NCBI GenBank assembly: GCA_039000515.1
Contig: JBCFYV010003508.1
Location: forward strand, 51,790,111-51,854,110
Origin: Timema cristinae
Lineage: Eukaryota > Arthropoda > Insecta > Phasmatodea > Timematidae
Length of the DNA: 64,000 nt
Reading direction: 5' to 3'
A model generated the notes under the pieces. The model was not told the origin of the DNA. It saw only the letters and a list, made by a program, of their open reading frames with translations, and searched no databases. Below, one piece after another: positions 22,288-35,725 of the stretch. Positions within the stretch are counted from its first letter, which is position 1. Every line of letters starts with the position of its first letter. Made by a program: the position numbers and the translations under genes.

Positions 22288-25200
22288 ATGTCGCTACTAC
22301 AATGGAATTGTAGGGGTTTCTATGCTCGTGTAGAGGAAATTAAACAACAAATTTCTTCCCTGCATCCTTCCATCTTGTGTTTGCAGGAGACCCACTTCCG
22401 CCCAACTGACAACCCGATGCTTCGTGGGTACGATGTGTATCGTACCGACAAGCCTTTCTTTGATCGGGCTAGCTGAGGTGTGGCTATATTCGCACGAAGC
22501 ACTATATATCATAAGAATATTAATATTGGGTCTGATCTCCAAGTGATTGCTGTCAGTCTCCTTCCTATGGAGGTAACCTTATGCTGCATCTACCTCCCAC
22601 CAGGTGAACGTGTTTCCAAGAGGACTCTAGAGGCCCTCTTTATACAACTTCCCGCCCCCTATATCAACTTGGGGGACTTTAACGCGCATAACCTGGTGTG
22701 GGGGTCTAATTTTACAGACACCCGCGGGAGGATGGTAGAGGATATTCTTGTCTCGAGAAACCTGGTGTTAATGAACACCGGGACACAGACACACTACTCC
22801 ACCTTTAATGGTGTATCCTCTGCCATCGACCTAGCTCTATGTAGCCCCGGGATTGCTGCTCACTTCCTTTGGGAGGTACACTCGGGCCTATGTGGCAGCG
22901 ATCACTTTCCCATTCTGCTTTCACAAATCCAAGATCCTCCCAGTACAGCACGGTTACCCCGATGGGTTCTTAAACGTGCTAACTGGGATAAATTCCGCGA
23001 GCTCGCCGTATTCGACGAACGCCATTCTCTTGACGTCGATGTTAAGGCTGGGCAATTTACTTCGACGGTCATAGCGGCGGCGAGGGCATCCATCCCTAAA
23101 TCCTCGCCAAACCCACGCCACCGTCCTGTTCCCTGGTGGAACGAGGAGTGCCGGCTGGCTATTTCTAACCGTCGAAGAGCCCTACGTATCTTTAATCGAC
23201 GTCCTACTTCGGAAAATCTGGAGTCATTCCGGATTCTACGTGCTAGAGCTCGCCGTATTATTCGAGAAAGCAGAAGAGAGTCTTGGAGACAGTTTATTTC
23301 TACCCTTACTATTTCCACTCCCACAACCAAGGTTTGGGATCACATTCGTAAAGTACGTAGTAGCAAAACAACCATTAATAATATACCCGCACTCATGTCT
23401 AACGGTTCACTTTTCTCCTCCCCTATGGAGGTCGCCAATGTATTGGGCTCGATGTTCGCCGCTATTTCTAGCACTGCGAGCTACTCTAACGAGTTCGCGG
23501 TGCATAAGAGGAGCATCGAGCGCCGTACTATTGATTTTGGCCAAAGTCGGGGGGAGGATTATAACTCCCCCTTTACTAAAGAGGAACTTACCTATGTCCT
23601 GTCCCAGCCGGCCAATTCAACTTCCGGCCCGGATGATATCCATTACGAAGTGTTGCGCCAACTGTCCCCTGCTGGACGGGCGTTCCTCTTAGACCTTTAC
23701 AATTTTGTTTGGGAATCTCGTCAATTCCCAACACTGGAGGCAAGCAACCGTTATCCCAATATATAAAAGTGGCAAGGATAAATTAGAGCCAACTAGTTAT
23801 AGACCGATAGCCTTAACTAGCTGTGTATGCAAAATATTAGAAAAAATGGTAAATAAATGACTTATATGGTGTTTAGAATCCCGCAATCTGCTATCCAATA
23901 TTCAATGTGGTTTTCGCCGTAACCGATCCACGGTGGATCATCTCGTCCGTCTTGAGACTGCTGTTCGTGACGCCTTTCTCCATAAACAGCATCTTTTGGC
24001 TGTTTTCTTTGATTTGGAGAAGGCGTACGATACCACATGGCGTTACGGCATCTTAAAAAACCTTTTTAATTGGGGGTTCCGGGGGACACTTTCGGGTAAG
24101 GTTGAACAACACCTTATCCGATGCTTTTATTCAAGAAAATGGGGTGCCACAGGGCAGTCCTTTGAGCTGTACGTTGTTCGCTATTGCGATAAATAGCATT
24201 GTAGACAACGTGCGCTTACCTGTTCGTTCATGCCTTTTTGTGGATGACTACGCAATTTATTGCAGTTCATCAAGTCTCCACAGGGCTGAACGACAGATAC
24301 AACTCGCTGTAAACAATCTATGGATGTGGGCATCTAATAATGGCTTTCGTTTCTCTGCGGCCAAGATGACTGTCGTCCACTTCCATAGATTACGCGGAAT
24401 ACAGCCAGCGCCCAATATTTTAATGAACAACGTTGTTTTACCTTTCTCCGAGACCGTAAGGTTCCTGGGACTTTTATTCGATTTTAAACTAACTTAGATC
24501 CCCCACATCAAAGACCTGAAAGTGAGGTGTGTTAAAGTTATGAATTTACTTAAAGTTGTGAGTGTTCGCTCTTGGGTGCTGTTAGGGAAACCTTGAAGCG
24601 CCTTTATAGAGCCTTGGTGAGATCAAAACTTGATTACGGCAGTTTTGTATATGGTTCCGCTAGACCCTCGGCGTTAAAGATGCTCGATAGCGTCCACCAT
24701 GCTGTCATTCGACTGGCTACTGGTGCTTTTCATACCAGTCCAGTCGTCAGCATCTGTGCTGACGCCGGTGAGCCCCCTCTTTCTTACCGGCGGTCCTATC
24801 TTCTGGCATCTTACGTGTCGAAACTTCATTGCATGGCGCAGCATGTTGCCTATCGTCCTGTGATTCATCACCCTAACCGTGTATTGTATGAAACCAAATG
24901 GCCTAGTACAAGGCCGGTTGGGATCCGGATGCTATCGGTTTTCGACACGTGTGGGATAATCCTGCCAAAGGCTATCCCCACATCACCAGGTCGAGTTTCT
25001 CCCTGGAAGATACGCCCTCCGAAATGCCATTTTGATCTTTCCAAGTTCCCTAAAGTGACCACCCCAAACTTTGTATATGAGAGGACCTTTAATGAGCTCC
25101 TCTCCACTCGCTTTCACGGATTTGAGCGCATCTACACTGATGGCTCTAAATCTGGAGTCTCCGTGGGATGTGCTTTTGTTGTGGAAGGATCCAATTTTAA

Positions 25201-25936
25201 ATTTGGTTTACCTAAAGAAACCAGTGTTTTTACGGCTGAATTATATGCCATTTTTAAATCTTTGCGTTTTGTATACCGAAGTAGTCACCGTTCTGTTCTC
25301 ATCTGCACGGATTCCATGAGTGCTCTGTTGGCATTGTCCACTCTCTACTCCTGGAATCCCCTCGTGCAGATGATACATGAGCAAATTTTAAAAATTGATT
25401 CATTAAGCACCCGGCTCGCCTTTTGCTGGATTCCTGGTCACGCTGGTCTTTCAGGAAATGAACTGGCGGATCAGGCAGCCAAGGAGGCAGTACGCCTGCC
25501 TCCGGAGGCGAGCCTGGGTGTCCTGTTTTTAGATCTAAAGGGTTATGTTCGGCGTGGAGTCTTACGCACCTGGCACGAGCAGTGGATCTCGACCCCTGCT
25601 CAGAACAAGCTGTGGTCCATCAGGTACGGTGTGTCGCGATGGCCCTCTTCTATACGAAAGTCTAGAAGAGAGGAGGTCATCGTGACGAGACTCCACGTCA
25701 GGCATACTTCATTGACCCATAGTTTTTTACTGAGAGGGGATCCACCTCCAGTGTGTGAGTTTTGCGATGCTCCTCTTAGTGCGCATCACATTTTGGTGGA
25801 GTGTCGCAAACTAGCCCCTATCCGTCTGGTTCTTGATTTTAAAGGTGACTTACGTTTTTTATTACGCGATAGTGCGGATGGATTTATTTGTTTACTCCGT
25901 TTTATACACCAGGCGGATCTTTTTAATGCCATTTGA
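22288..25936 (+). pseudogene. ORF2 (endonuclease, reverse transcriptase, RNase H) of the I-clade element
   Basis: ORF2 begins 18 nt after the ORF1 stop. The endonuclease domain opens with LLQWNCRGF and LCLQETHF and includes YINLGDFNAHN and SDHFPIL. RT motifs follow: YRPIALTS, a GFRRNRSTVDHL block, FFDLEKAYDTTW, GVPQGSPLS and the catalytic FVDD near 24235. RNase H shows YTDGSKSG, TAELYA, CTDSMSALLAL and HAGLSGNELADQAAKEA. A C-terminal Cys-His cluster, CEFCDAPLSAHHILVEC, ends the protein. Lesions seen are TGA at 22474-22476 (glycine expected), a frameshift near 23737, TGA near 23858, an internal in-frame-breaking deletion near 24080 that removes part of RT, TAG at 24495-24497 (tryptophan expected) and a one-base loss near 24570. 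Non-functional. Confidence 0.85.
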
Positions 25937-26304
25937 GTCATTTTTATAAAGTGGCTCTTTGGGATATTATCTCATATTGAGATCTTTTTAACAGTTTTAT
26001 TACAATTTAACATGTTTTTTTTTAACGTATTATAATTTTTAAAATGTTGTGTCATTTTAACGTGTTATATTTTAATATGTTTGTTTTGTCTTTTTATTGG
26101 AGTGATACACTTGTGGTTTTTTTTTAGCAAGTGTATCACTCAATTTATACCAAGAGCCCATTTGAGCACTCCTATGGAGTGTCTCAGATGGTGAATGTTT
26201 TATCTCTTTCCCCAATGGGGATTTTATTATGTTTATAATATATTTCAAAGCCCTAATGACCTCGATGTGTCGATGGGCCTTTAAACAATAATAATAATAA
26301 TAAT
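25937..26304 (+). other. 3' UTR and (TAA)n tail of the I-clade element
   Basis: T-rich non-coding sequence ends in about seven aat/taa triplets at 26286-26306. The tail merges with the right target duplication, so the boundary is uncertain by a few bases. Confidence 0.8.
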
Positions 26305-26319
26305 AATGATTAGTATGAA
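26305..26319 (+). repeat. Target-site duplication, right copy
   Basis: aatgattagtatgaa, identical to 20064-20078. Confidence 0.8.
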
Positions 26320-27501
26320 GTGGTGCGTGGATAAACAGATAGCCCGAATGGATAGTAGTAAGTGTTGCGTGGATAAACAGATAGCCCGAATGGATAGTAG
26401 GAAGTGGTGCATGGATAAACAGATAGCCCGAATGGATAGTAGGAAGTGGTGCATGGATAAACAGATAGCCCTAATGGATAGTAGGAAGTGGTGCATGGAT
26501 AAACAGATAGCCCAAATGGATAGTAGGAAGTGGTGCATGGATAAACAGATAGCCCGAATGATTAGTATGAAGTGGTGCGTGGATAAACAGATAGCCCGAA
26601 TGGATAGTAGTAAGTGGTGCGTGGATAAACAGATAGCCCGAATGGATAGTAGGAAGTGGTGCATGGATAAACAGATAGCCCGAATGATTAGTATGAAGTG
26701 GTGCGTGGATAAACAGATAGCCCGAATGGATAGTAGGAAGTGGTGCATGGATAAACAGATAGCCCGAATGGATAGTAGTAAGTGGTGCGTGGATAAACCG
26801 ATAGCCCGAATGGATAGTAGGAAGTGGTGCATGGATAAACAGATAGCCCGAATGATTAGTAAGAAGTGGTGCATGGATAAACAGATAGCCCGAATGGATA
26901 GTAGGAAGTGGTGCATGGATAAACAGATAGCCCGAATGATTAGTAAGAAGTGGTGCATGGATAAACAGATAGCCCGAATGGATAGTAGGAAGTGGTGCAT
27001 GGATAAACAGATAGCCCGAATGGATAGTAGGAAGTGGTGCATGGATAAACAGATAGCCGGAATGGATAGTAGGAAGTGGTGCGTGGATAAACAGATAGCC
27101 CGAATGGATAGTAGTAAGTGGTGCGTGGATAAACAGATAGCCGGAATGGATAGTAGGAAGTGGTGCGTGGATAAACAGATAGCCCGAATGGATAGTAGGA
27201 AGTGGTGCATGGATAAACAGATAGCCCGAATGGATAGTAGTAAGTGGTGCGTGGATAAAGAGATAGCCCGAATGGATAGTAGGAAGTGGTGCATGGATAA
27301 ACAGATAGCCCGAATGATTAGTAAGAAGTGGTGCATGGATAAACAGATAGCCCGAATGATTAGTATGAAATGGTGCGTGGATAAACAGATAGCCCGAATG
27401 GATAGTAAAAAGTGGTTCATGGATAAACAGATAGCCCGAATGGATAGTAGGAAGTGGTGCATGGATAAACAGATAGCCCGAATGGATAGAATGAAATGGT
27501 G
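26305..27501 (+). repeat. 42-bp minisatellite, right half (about 28 units)
   Basis: Continues the array broken at 20078. Variants are interspersed, including ggatagtagtaag units and a repeated alternation with gattagtaagaag units. It ends in the same diverged unit and flank as copy A (ggatagaatgaaatggtgca). Confidence 0.95.
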
Positions 27502-28516
27502 CACACAAATAACACATTCCTGTTTAGATTTATATCACCTAAAAGTTGTATTCAAAAAACAAATTCGTTATTTAAATCAAATTGTTCGACTATGTTTTAA
27601 ACAACTTATTTTTTGCCAATATTGCTTCATAAATCGTTATACGCTATTACCGTAATTGGTAAATTAATTATCCACCATTTTGAAAGCAGTAGTTTCGTTG
27701 GAAGGACACATTAGGGAGGGCTCATGTTCTAAAAGTGGAGGCGGCTGTATATTCTTTAATTAATAATAGTAATAATAACAGCACATTTTCAAAATGAGAG
27801 TTGAGATTATTTTCACCCCCTCCCCTCTTTATAAATATATTGATATTATTGCATGACACCTATATGCTGTATTCACATTAAATATGCTAAAACTAATTTG
27901 AATAATTGTAAAATAGTAAGATTGTTACCTTTTTTAACCAAGGATCACAAAGATTAAATAGTTTTCTTCATAAAAGTGGGCCATGCCCTATTCTCCCTAA
28001 GCTTTCACTCCCCTACAATCCCTCAAGAGGTGCTATAACACAAAATATGAATTTCTCTACATATTATACTTGTTAGTATAATTATGATGACCATTATTTA
28101 CGGTGGCAATGAATAGCACAGTGTATAGGTCATCCAAACCTTTTACACAAATTAATTAAAAATACCTGCCTTGTCAATGTCAAAGACATAAAAATATGTC
28201 ATTTTAATATTAGGTATATGACCCCAACCTGTATTTACACAGTCGACTGCTGGTGATGGGGAGGTCGAGGTTTAAATCCGCACTTAGGGTGGTTTTACAT
28301 ACTTGATTACTCGATTTAGCACTGTGGTATTCTAATCCCTTATTTATATACATGATGATGATGATGATTATTATTATGATAAGTATCAAACTTGAAGCAT
28401 TATTATGATGATTATATTGTCATTGAAAATGTTTAGCTTTATATACAAAACTATGTCATATTTACTAACACTAGGACTGATGGGCTGATGAAGTTGATTA
28501 GTAGGTATACAGGTTG
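27502..28516. other. AT-rich non-coding stretch, copy B
   Basis: Counterpart of 716-1729 with small substitutions and indels, including a changed (gat)n and (tta)n microsatellite near 28350. No gene seen. Confidence 0.6.
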
Positions 28517-28907
28517 CTGCCAAAACTCAAACAACAGCATCTGGGACAGAAAAAAAAGAGAACCAGATTAAAAAATTACCCAAAAAGGAAATCTTGCACC
28601 ACTAAATGTAAGTTGAAGTTAGATGCAGTACGGAGCTGTAGGTACAGACGTGTACAGCAAGTTGCGTATTATTAGGCGGACACATCACAGTAGTTGTTCA
28701 AAGCCCCCCCTCCCCTCCCTGACAACAGTTCGTCCGCGGGCTGCATTTGACGCCGGCCCCGTCTCTCCGCCTAATAATACGCAACTTGCTGTACACGTCT
28801 GTACCTACAGCTCCATATTGCGTCTAATTTCAACTTACATTTAATAGTGCAAGTCTACTTTTTCAGGCAATTTCTGCCCCCAGATGCTGTTGTTTAAGTT
28901 TTGGCGG
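28517..28907. mobile_element. Foldback MITE-like element, copy B
   Basis: Counterpart of 1730-2120 with the same inverted arms and loop. One end base differs (ttggcgg against ttggcag). Confidence 0.75.
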
Positions 28908-29664
28908 AGAGTTTGGAAATATCTTGTATAGGTACATTTACACATCGTTAAATATGTTCAATCAACCAAATATTTAGGATAATTTTAAAAGAAAATTTGC
29001 GCACTGTAAATCCTTTTTAATAATAATATTACATACAAATGATAAATGTTTGATACAATATTGTCCGTAGATCAAACGATAACCAATTCGCTGCCGTGGA
29101 GATCAGATTACGTCTTGAAGATATTACTTAGTTACTAGACAAGATGTGAAGAAGAATTATTAATATAAATTGGATGTCTACATTGTTTGAAATGAAAATG
29201 GTTCATATTAAAATATGGATTCTTGCCATCATCAATACCAGCCGCGACCAATGTTCACTGCTTACACCAGGTTTTATCCACACGACTTCACTCGCTGATG
29301 AGCTAGTGTGATGGTATACAGATTACCATGGTTCTCTGAAAACTAAGCAGGACAACAGAAGATACTCGCCCTAAGCCACGCGGCCACCGAACATGTTACT
29401 ATATACTATTGTTTCCAGAAGATAAACTTAATTGGGTGGATATTTATTTCAAATTCTATTTCTAACTTGAGCTATTAAGTTTATGTGTAGCATAAAATAA
29501 ATATAATAATAAACAAAAAATAAATATAAATACATTTTTTAATGTTCAGTTAATGAGAACCGTTTCTATTTCAAGTAACACACGTTGTTTAATGTTCAGG
29601 TAATAAGAACACAATGTGCTATGCTTAATGTTCAGGTAATAAGAACACAATGTACTATTTTACT
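28908..29664. other. AT-rich stretch with the 36-bp tandem repeat, copy B
   Basis: Counterpart of 2121-2876. No gene seen. Confidence 0.6.
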
Positions 29665-29985
29665 CACTTAGGTGGACGCGGACTAAACGTGGAGATGGTC
29701 TAGTCTGGGTTTACGATCTAGGGAAGGTTGGTGTTCAAATCTCAGCTGAGTATAATGAAAGGATTTTTTACTAAATGGTTTCTCACTCTACTCCCCTCAA
29801 CTGCAGGTAAATACATTTCCCAAAAAATGTGCCTTCCTCATCTCTACCCAATTGATGTAATTTTTCTTATCGCCTTGTCTTACCACCTGTTGGGATTATA
29901 TGCAAAATTAGTGATATTAAATGCGAGTATCCCGGACTGGTAATATAACGCTTTGAAAATAACAACAGCACAACAATAACTGATA
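29665..29985 (+). mobile_element. tRNA-derived SINE-like copy, copy B
   Basis: Counterpart of 2877-3185. A one-base loss in the ctcccct stretch opens a chance ORF at 29728-29943. Confidence 0.5.
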
Positions 29986-29989
29986 CATG

Positions 29990-30620
29990 GCTAAGGAAGA
30001 ATTAAACAAGAAGAAGTTACTGTTTACCAGCAAGCTGGATTTGGAACTGAGGAAGAAACTGATGAGATACAACATTTGGAGCATCGCGCTGTATGGAGCA
30101 GAGACTTAGACTCTCAGGAAGATGGTAAAGAAATACTTGGAGATCTTTGAAATGTGAGCTGGAGAAGACTCGAGAAGATCAGGTGGACAGACAGGGGGAC
30201 AAATGAACAAGTCCTGAGAAGAGTGGGTGAGAAGATCAGGTGGACAGACAGGGGGACAAATGAACAAGTCCTGAGAAGAGTTGGTGAGAAGATCAGGTGG
30301 ACAGACAGGGGGACAAATGAACAAGTCCTGAGAAGAGTGGGTGAGAAGATCAGGTGGACAGAACGAGTGACAAATAAACAAGTCCTGAGAAGAGAACCAT
30401 TTTGAATGTGATTCCTCGGTTCAAAGCAAACTGGATCAGACACATCCTTAGGAGGAACTGTCTTCTGTAGGACTTCATAAGAGGAAAGGTTGAGGAAAAG
30501 AGGAGCTTAGGAAGAAGGAGGATTCAAATATCGGATGACTTGATGGAGGAGGCAGAGGACAAGGTGCATTGGAGGTCTAAGTTCACTGACAAAAGGAATT
30601 GACCTGTCACAAGCTAGAAC
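29990..30620 (+). pseudogene. LINE reverse-transcriptase ORF 3' remnant, copy B
   Basis: Same remnant as 3190-5710 but with only about four array units, so it is closer to the ancestral arrangement. LFTSKLDLELRKKLMRYN and WSIALYGAET precede the array. The last unit reads as a more ordinary LINE sequence (ERVTNKQVLRR) before the downstream ILRRNCLL block. Confidence 0.75.
30172..30391 (+). repeat. 57-bp minisatellite, about 4 units (copy B)
   Basis: Same unit as 3385-5493. The final unit is diverged (gaacgagtgacaaataaaca), which suggests it is the edge or founding unit. Confidence 0.9.
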
Positions 30621-30747
30621 AATTAATGATAATAGTAATAATAATAATAATAATAATGATGATTATTATTTAATAGTTTATTTCTGAAATTTAACGTGTA
30701 CTTTTTGAACCAAATGATTATATCAGCACACGAGAATTTCTATGAGC

Positions 30748-30980
30748 AAGGGCGAAAGAGCCTATGAATTTTGCCAGGAAAGGTATTTTCCCAAACCTTC
30801 CAGGGTTCTTTGACATGCCGAAATTGAAATGGGACCGACAACTTTACTTCCCCTCCGAAAGAAATTATCTTAAAGATTTTTGTCGTTCAAGAAAAATCTG
30901 TCAACACCGGCTGGGATTGAACTCGTGAACATTGGATCCTAAGGCGAGTACTCTATCCAAACATCACTGAGGTCGGCATA
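30748..30980 (-). mobile_element. Second tRNA-derived SINE family, copy B
   Basis: Counterpart of 5848-6080, nearly identical. Confidence 0.55.
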
Positions 30981-32518
30981 TAATAATAATAATTTATATT
31001 ATTGAGAGATTAATTTTCTGTGTGTGTAAAATATAATTTACTTGATCTATTCTAGACTATCCAACATTTTGTTTTAGTTTAATCCATGTAGTACAAAAGA
31101 GTTCTCAAATAAAGTCCACACATTTTAATGTTGACAATATGTTTATTTAAATTTTAAATCGTGTACTTTTATCCCACATTTACACCCAAACTTTATAAAA
31201 GTTTGAAACTTATTTAGTCGGTATACAATTTATTTAACTTTCCTCTAAAATTGTGTTACCGATTTGTTCACACTAGCCAACCTTTGAATTAAGTCTACAT
31301 CTATTTTATTCTCAAACAAGATCTTTAACTATAAAATTCAAATGAAATGTTTAATAAGTTACATTATGTGTATTGGATTGTACATACACACGCGCCTAAA
31401 ATAATACATAGAGGCCTCGCCCAATTTGTAGCCCAATATCTGGGGCGAGCTCGTAGTCGAGAAACAAGCGCAAACTTCTGCCACAGCAATTAACAGCGTT
31501 AAATAGAGAGCGACAGAGATATGGGATAAGAGAAAGAAATAGAAACAGTACAAAAATATCTCGAGACCTTTATTTCTTCTCGCTTCCGTTTGTTCGGATC
31601 TCGCCGGGTAGGTTTTCTGTTTCAAACAAAACCCTAGAAATACGCCCCCCACCCGGGATATTATGCTTACAAGATGAAAATAGAACCGTACTACCTATGA
31701 ACATGTTTACTTAACAATATAGAAGATCCTGCATGAAATAATACCAAAACTCGAGAGCTCAATATAGAACTGTTTGAAAAACAAATTGACTGCAGGATTT
31801 ACACAAAATATTTCGAGTCACTTAAACAGCTTGAATCAAAACTAAAAGATATCCAAAAATCCGCATATTTTGTTATTTAAAACATATTTTATATACTTTA
31901 GTATAACTAGATATTTAAAGTAAAATTTCTAAACAAAGATTTCACAAGCACGTGACTTACAAGCAAACTTAACTCAAGACAGAACAAATCTAATACTAAA
32001 CTTACGGCATAAAAGTCAAAAATTAATTTATAAACAGAAGTTTAAATCATTAGAAGACGAAATTAATTTAATCTATTATCAGAAGTGATAAAACATGAAA
32101 CCTTCTATCAGAACCGTTAAAAATGATATCATGTATCAAATATTATAAAACTGTTGGGAATTAAACTAAACATAGGTACTAGAAGTAATATACTGGCAGA
32201 GGTTAACTCTACGCGTCATCTTGGCTGTTTCTTGAGAAATTATCATTAAATTGACGAAAGTCCCACGTCCAAATTTATAATACCCAACCCTAAAAACGAA
32301 TGATGCATTGATTTGGCTGCCATCACATTTGGGCGGTCCACTAAGTAAATGAAATCGGGCTCCAAGATAAACAAGTGTATTTAGAGTAGAATCTAGTAAA
32401 AAAAATAGCTTCTGGCAGTTATTTAAATTAATCAAGTTCTTTTCCTTTATTCATACGTCTAGTCATTTGTTTAGAATATGTAAATTTTGACCGATAGTAT
32501 TATTTATTTATTTTATTA
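30981..32518. other. AT-rich stretch, copy B
   Basis: Counterpart of 6081-7617, including the unexplained open minus-strand frame at 31359-31652. No recognised gene. Confidence 0.4.
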
Positions 32519-32700
32519 TTATTTATTAGCACCGCGTCTTACTACCCGTTCGGGTTATACGCACTTACGCTAATGTGTTATAGTAGGGTGATTGTGAGAT
32601 GAAATAAAGGACCTAGAGTTTAACGTGGAATCCGAACCACGGTGGAGGCCTGGCACTCCCCACATTCACAAGATGTCTTGTCAGAGGTGTAGGAAACCGA
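32519..32700 (-). mobile_element. SINE 3' end and diverged body, copy B
   Basis: Counterpart of 7618-7800, nearly identical. Confidence 0.6.
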
Positions 32701-33779
32701 TGGTATCAATACATCTAAAACAAAGATAATTATATAGTAAAAGGTTAAAAATGTCGATAGTAAAAATTAGTTTGAATTTTATAAAGTTTTATTTCCAGAC
32801 GAATTTTATTTCAAGTCTTAAAATTGAATAAAGAAACAGAGTAATAATAATGTAGTATAAATGTACCACTAAGTTATTAAATAATCTGTACAGTGTATAC
32901 ACGTAGTAATAGGTAATGTGGTCTCCTTCGTAAAACAGCGACTAGTTGCCTAACCCTTTAGGAAAGTATAATACATCACATACAATTAAGTAATAAATTA
33001 TATTTGTGACGTATTTATGAAACAGCCTCTAAACGTAATAGTAAATAATGCAGTCGTCTCCTTGTAGCTAGAACAACGCATCGCTGCCATTAGGTAAATC
33101 AAGTTGACATGAAGTGTGGAAATTCTGGTTCGTATTTACATATCTCTTTGGCGTAATTAAGGTCTCACAGCACGCACACGCGCACGCGCACGGAATAGTC
33201 GAAGTGTAGATGAGGAAACTCTGGCGAAGGTTCAATTTGATTACGACATGAGCGTTACTTGTACTGAAGCACATCTCGGCGCGAGGGGTCTAATCAACTG
33301 GATTGACACAGGATGGTACTCTGTTCACAGCATCTCTACCAGGAAACATGACGAGTATCAGTCAACAGGTAGTCGTCCTCCTCAATTCCCGTCGTGTCGG
33401 TACAGTGAAACGACAACACACGGTAATTGGAAGGTTCTTATGCCTTAATAAAGACACTTTACTTGACCTGACTTTATTATCTTTATTTGACCAACCATAA
33501 TCATTTTTATACATCATTTATAATTGAGGCTGTGTTAATGTTTTAAGAGCCTATTTACCTAGCGATTATATTGGCAAAGAAAATTTCATTGCACTTGTAA
33601 GATAAATCATTTTACATTTTCAAAAAACTACATGGAAGAGTGAACATACATAAATTAGCTCTATAAGACATTCACTTCCTTTGAACAATATTCATGGTGT
33701 ACATAATTAATTAATGAGGCAATGTTTGTTACTGTTGTAATCTTAGTGTCTACAGACATTAAAGTGAGATTATACCCGT
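32701..33779. other. AT-rich stretch with a short ORF, copy B
   Basis: Counterpart of 7801-8879. The 66-codon frame at 33248-33448 is intact here and ends shortly before aataaa; no family recognised. Confidence 0.35.
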
Positions 33780-34226
33780 TTTTATTTACCGATGTAAAGC
33801 AAGGACTTTGGACCAAGAGAAAGAGGCTCTGTAAAAAAAGGACAGGGAAATATATTTGGGCCTTCAAGGGATGAACAAACAGGCGAATTGAGACATTTGC
33901 CTAACGAAGAACTTCATTTGGTATAATACGAACAGGTGGCGAGAAGCGACGAAAAAAAGAAAGAACAGAACTTGTTGCGTCACCAAACAACTCAAGGATA
34001 ATCAAGGTGAATAAGCTTAGGTGAGTTGGCCATGTAGCGCGTATGGGTGATGACAGGTGTGTACACAACAGTTTAGTTGGGGAACCTGAAGAAACAAGAC
34101 CTCATGGTAGGCCAAGACGTCAATGGTTGGATAATGGACAAATGTATTTTAAGGAGGTGGGGTGTGAAACTAGGGATTGGATGGAGTTATCTCAGATTGG
34201 GTTGAATGGCGAGGTTGCAGCAAGGG
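33780..34226 (+). pseudogene. LINE ORF C-terminal remnant upstream of the 47-bp array, copy B
   Basis: Counterpart of 8880-9330. Without the extra gt, one frame (34043-34303) runs through the conserved RPHGRPRRQWLDN and DWMELSQ blocks and straight into the first 47-bp unit. Confidence 0.72.
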
Positions 34227-34884
34227 CCTTCCAGTTCCTTAAGACCAGAGTATTAGATATATCAATCTTTGTACCTTCCAGTTCCTTAAGACCAGAGTAT
34301 TAGATATATCAATCTTTGTACCTTCCAGTTCCTTAAGACCAGAGTATTAGAAATATCAATATTTGTACCTTCCAGTTCCTTAAGACCAGAGTATTAGATA
34401 TATCAATCTTTGTACCTTCCAGTTCCTTAAGACCAGAGTATTAGATATATAAATCTTTGTACCTTCCAGTTCCTTAAGACCAGAGTATTAGATATATCAA
34501 TATTTGTACCTTCCAGTTCCTTAAGACCAGAGTATTAGATATATCAATCTTTGTACCTTTCAGTTCCTTAAGACCAGAGTATTAGAAATATCAATATTTG
34601 TACCTTCCAGTTCCTTAAGACCAGAGTATTAGATATATCAATCTTTGTACCTTCCAGTTCCTTAAGACCAGAGTATTAGATATATCAATATTTGTACCTT
34701 CCAGTTCCTTAAGACCAGAGTATTAGAAATATCAATATTTGTACCTTCCAGTTCCTTAAGACCAGAGTATTAGATATATCAATATTTGTACCTTCCAGTT
34801 CCTTAAGACCAGAGTATTAGATATATCAATCTTTGTACCTTCCAGTTCCTTAAGACCAGAGTATTAGATATATCAATCTTTGTA
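34227..34884 (+). repeat. 47-bp minisatellite, 14 units (copy B)
   Basis: 658 bp, exactly 14 units of 47 bp, with the same two main variants as copy A. The outer units are the same as in copy A and the difference lies inside the array. Confidence 0.95.
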
Positions 34885-35725
34885 CCTTTCGGTTGACCTA
34901 AGGCTAAACAAGCCAACCTTCCATGGTTCTGCTTCGGTTTAGCTTATAAGATAGGGCCGTATTGTAGCCCAGTAAAGTATGACTGTTACATTTCAGGTAC
35001 ACTCAGTTTACATTGAATTATGGCAGTCTTACCATGACCGAATACAATACCCATGAAACTATTTCATAAGCTGCTTCTTGCAACTTTCAGGCCAAATGAA
35101 GTGCCTATATCGAGGTAACTTATAAATATTGACCTTTAAAATATCCCATCCGCTTAGAATTTGATTAGGTTCGTTGACTCTCTTATGAAATTGCTTTTCA
35201 AGATTACCATTCCAGTTGAAATAATCACAATAAAATGGAACCTAGATCACAAGATTAAAAGATAGCTGCCCGGTTTATTACTGGGAAACCATTGCTAATT
35301 TAATATAACATAAGTCTTGGATTGGAAAAGTATTGTTTATTAATTACAAGATTAATATAAATTTTTAATCAGCATTGATTTAAATTCTACAAAAAATTAC
35401 TTGGTTTTTATAATGTATATCAATACAGATTAAAAATGTATATTAACATATAATATCAATTTTTGTAAAATTTGTAGGATGATGGAACTATGTATTCATA
35501 CAGATCAAAACTAAAATATAAATTTAGATCCGGGAGCAATTGTATTTTATTTTTCTAGTTTTATATGGCATACAATATTTTTTCACTTATATTTGGAGGT
35601 AATTTTTTGTTTCTCAGCTTCTAATTATTGCTATGATAAGGAATGTTGACCAATAGCTTTGTGTGAAAGTTGTTGATCGCAAGTATGCTAGTATTGAGTA
35701 TCGAACCAGGCAGGCACTTACTTAC
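34885..35725. other. SCYL2 intron sequence, copy B
   Basis: Counterpart of 11306-12144; AT-rich, nothing recognised. Confidence 0.6.

Larger units (their letters stand above)
20079..26304 (+). mobile_element. I-clade non-LTR retrotransposon, nearly full length, inactivated
   Basis: 6.2 kb insertion inside the 42-bp array. In order it has a 5' UTR with the block cttgtcgtaagaggcgacta, ORF1 with CCHC zinc knuckles, ORF2 with AP-type endonuclease, reverse transcriptase and RNase H, a 3' UTR of about 350 bp and a (TAA)n tail. A TAA-repeat tail, an RNase H domain after RT and a short target duplication (15 bp) are the known hallmarks of the I clade. Both ORFs carry several stops and frameshifts, so this copy is dead. 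Whether copy A of the duplication carries it cannot be seen, because the corresponding place is left of the window. Confidence 0.88.
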
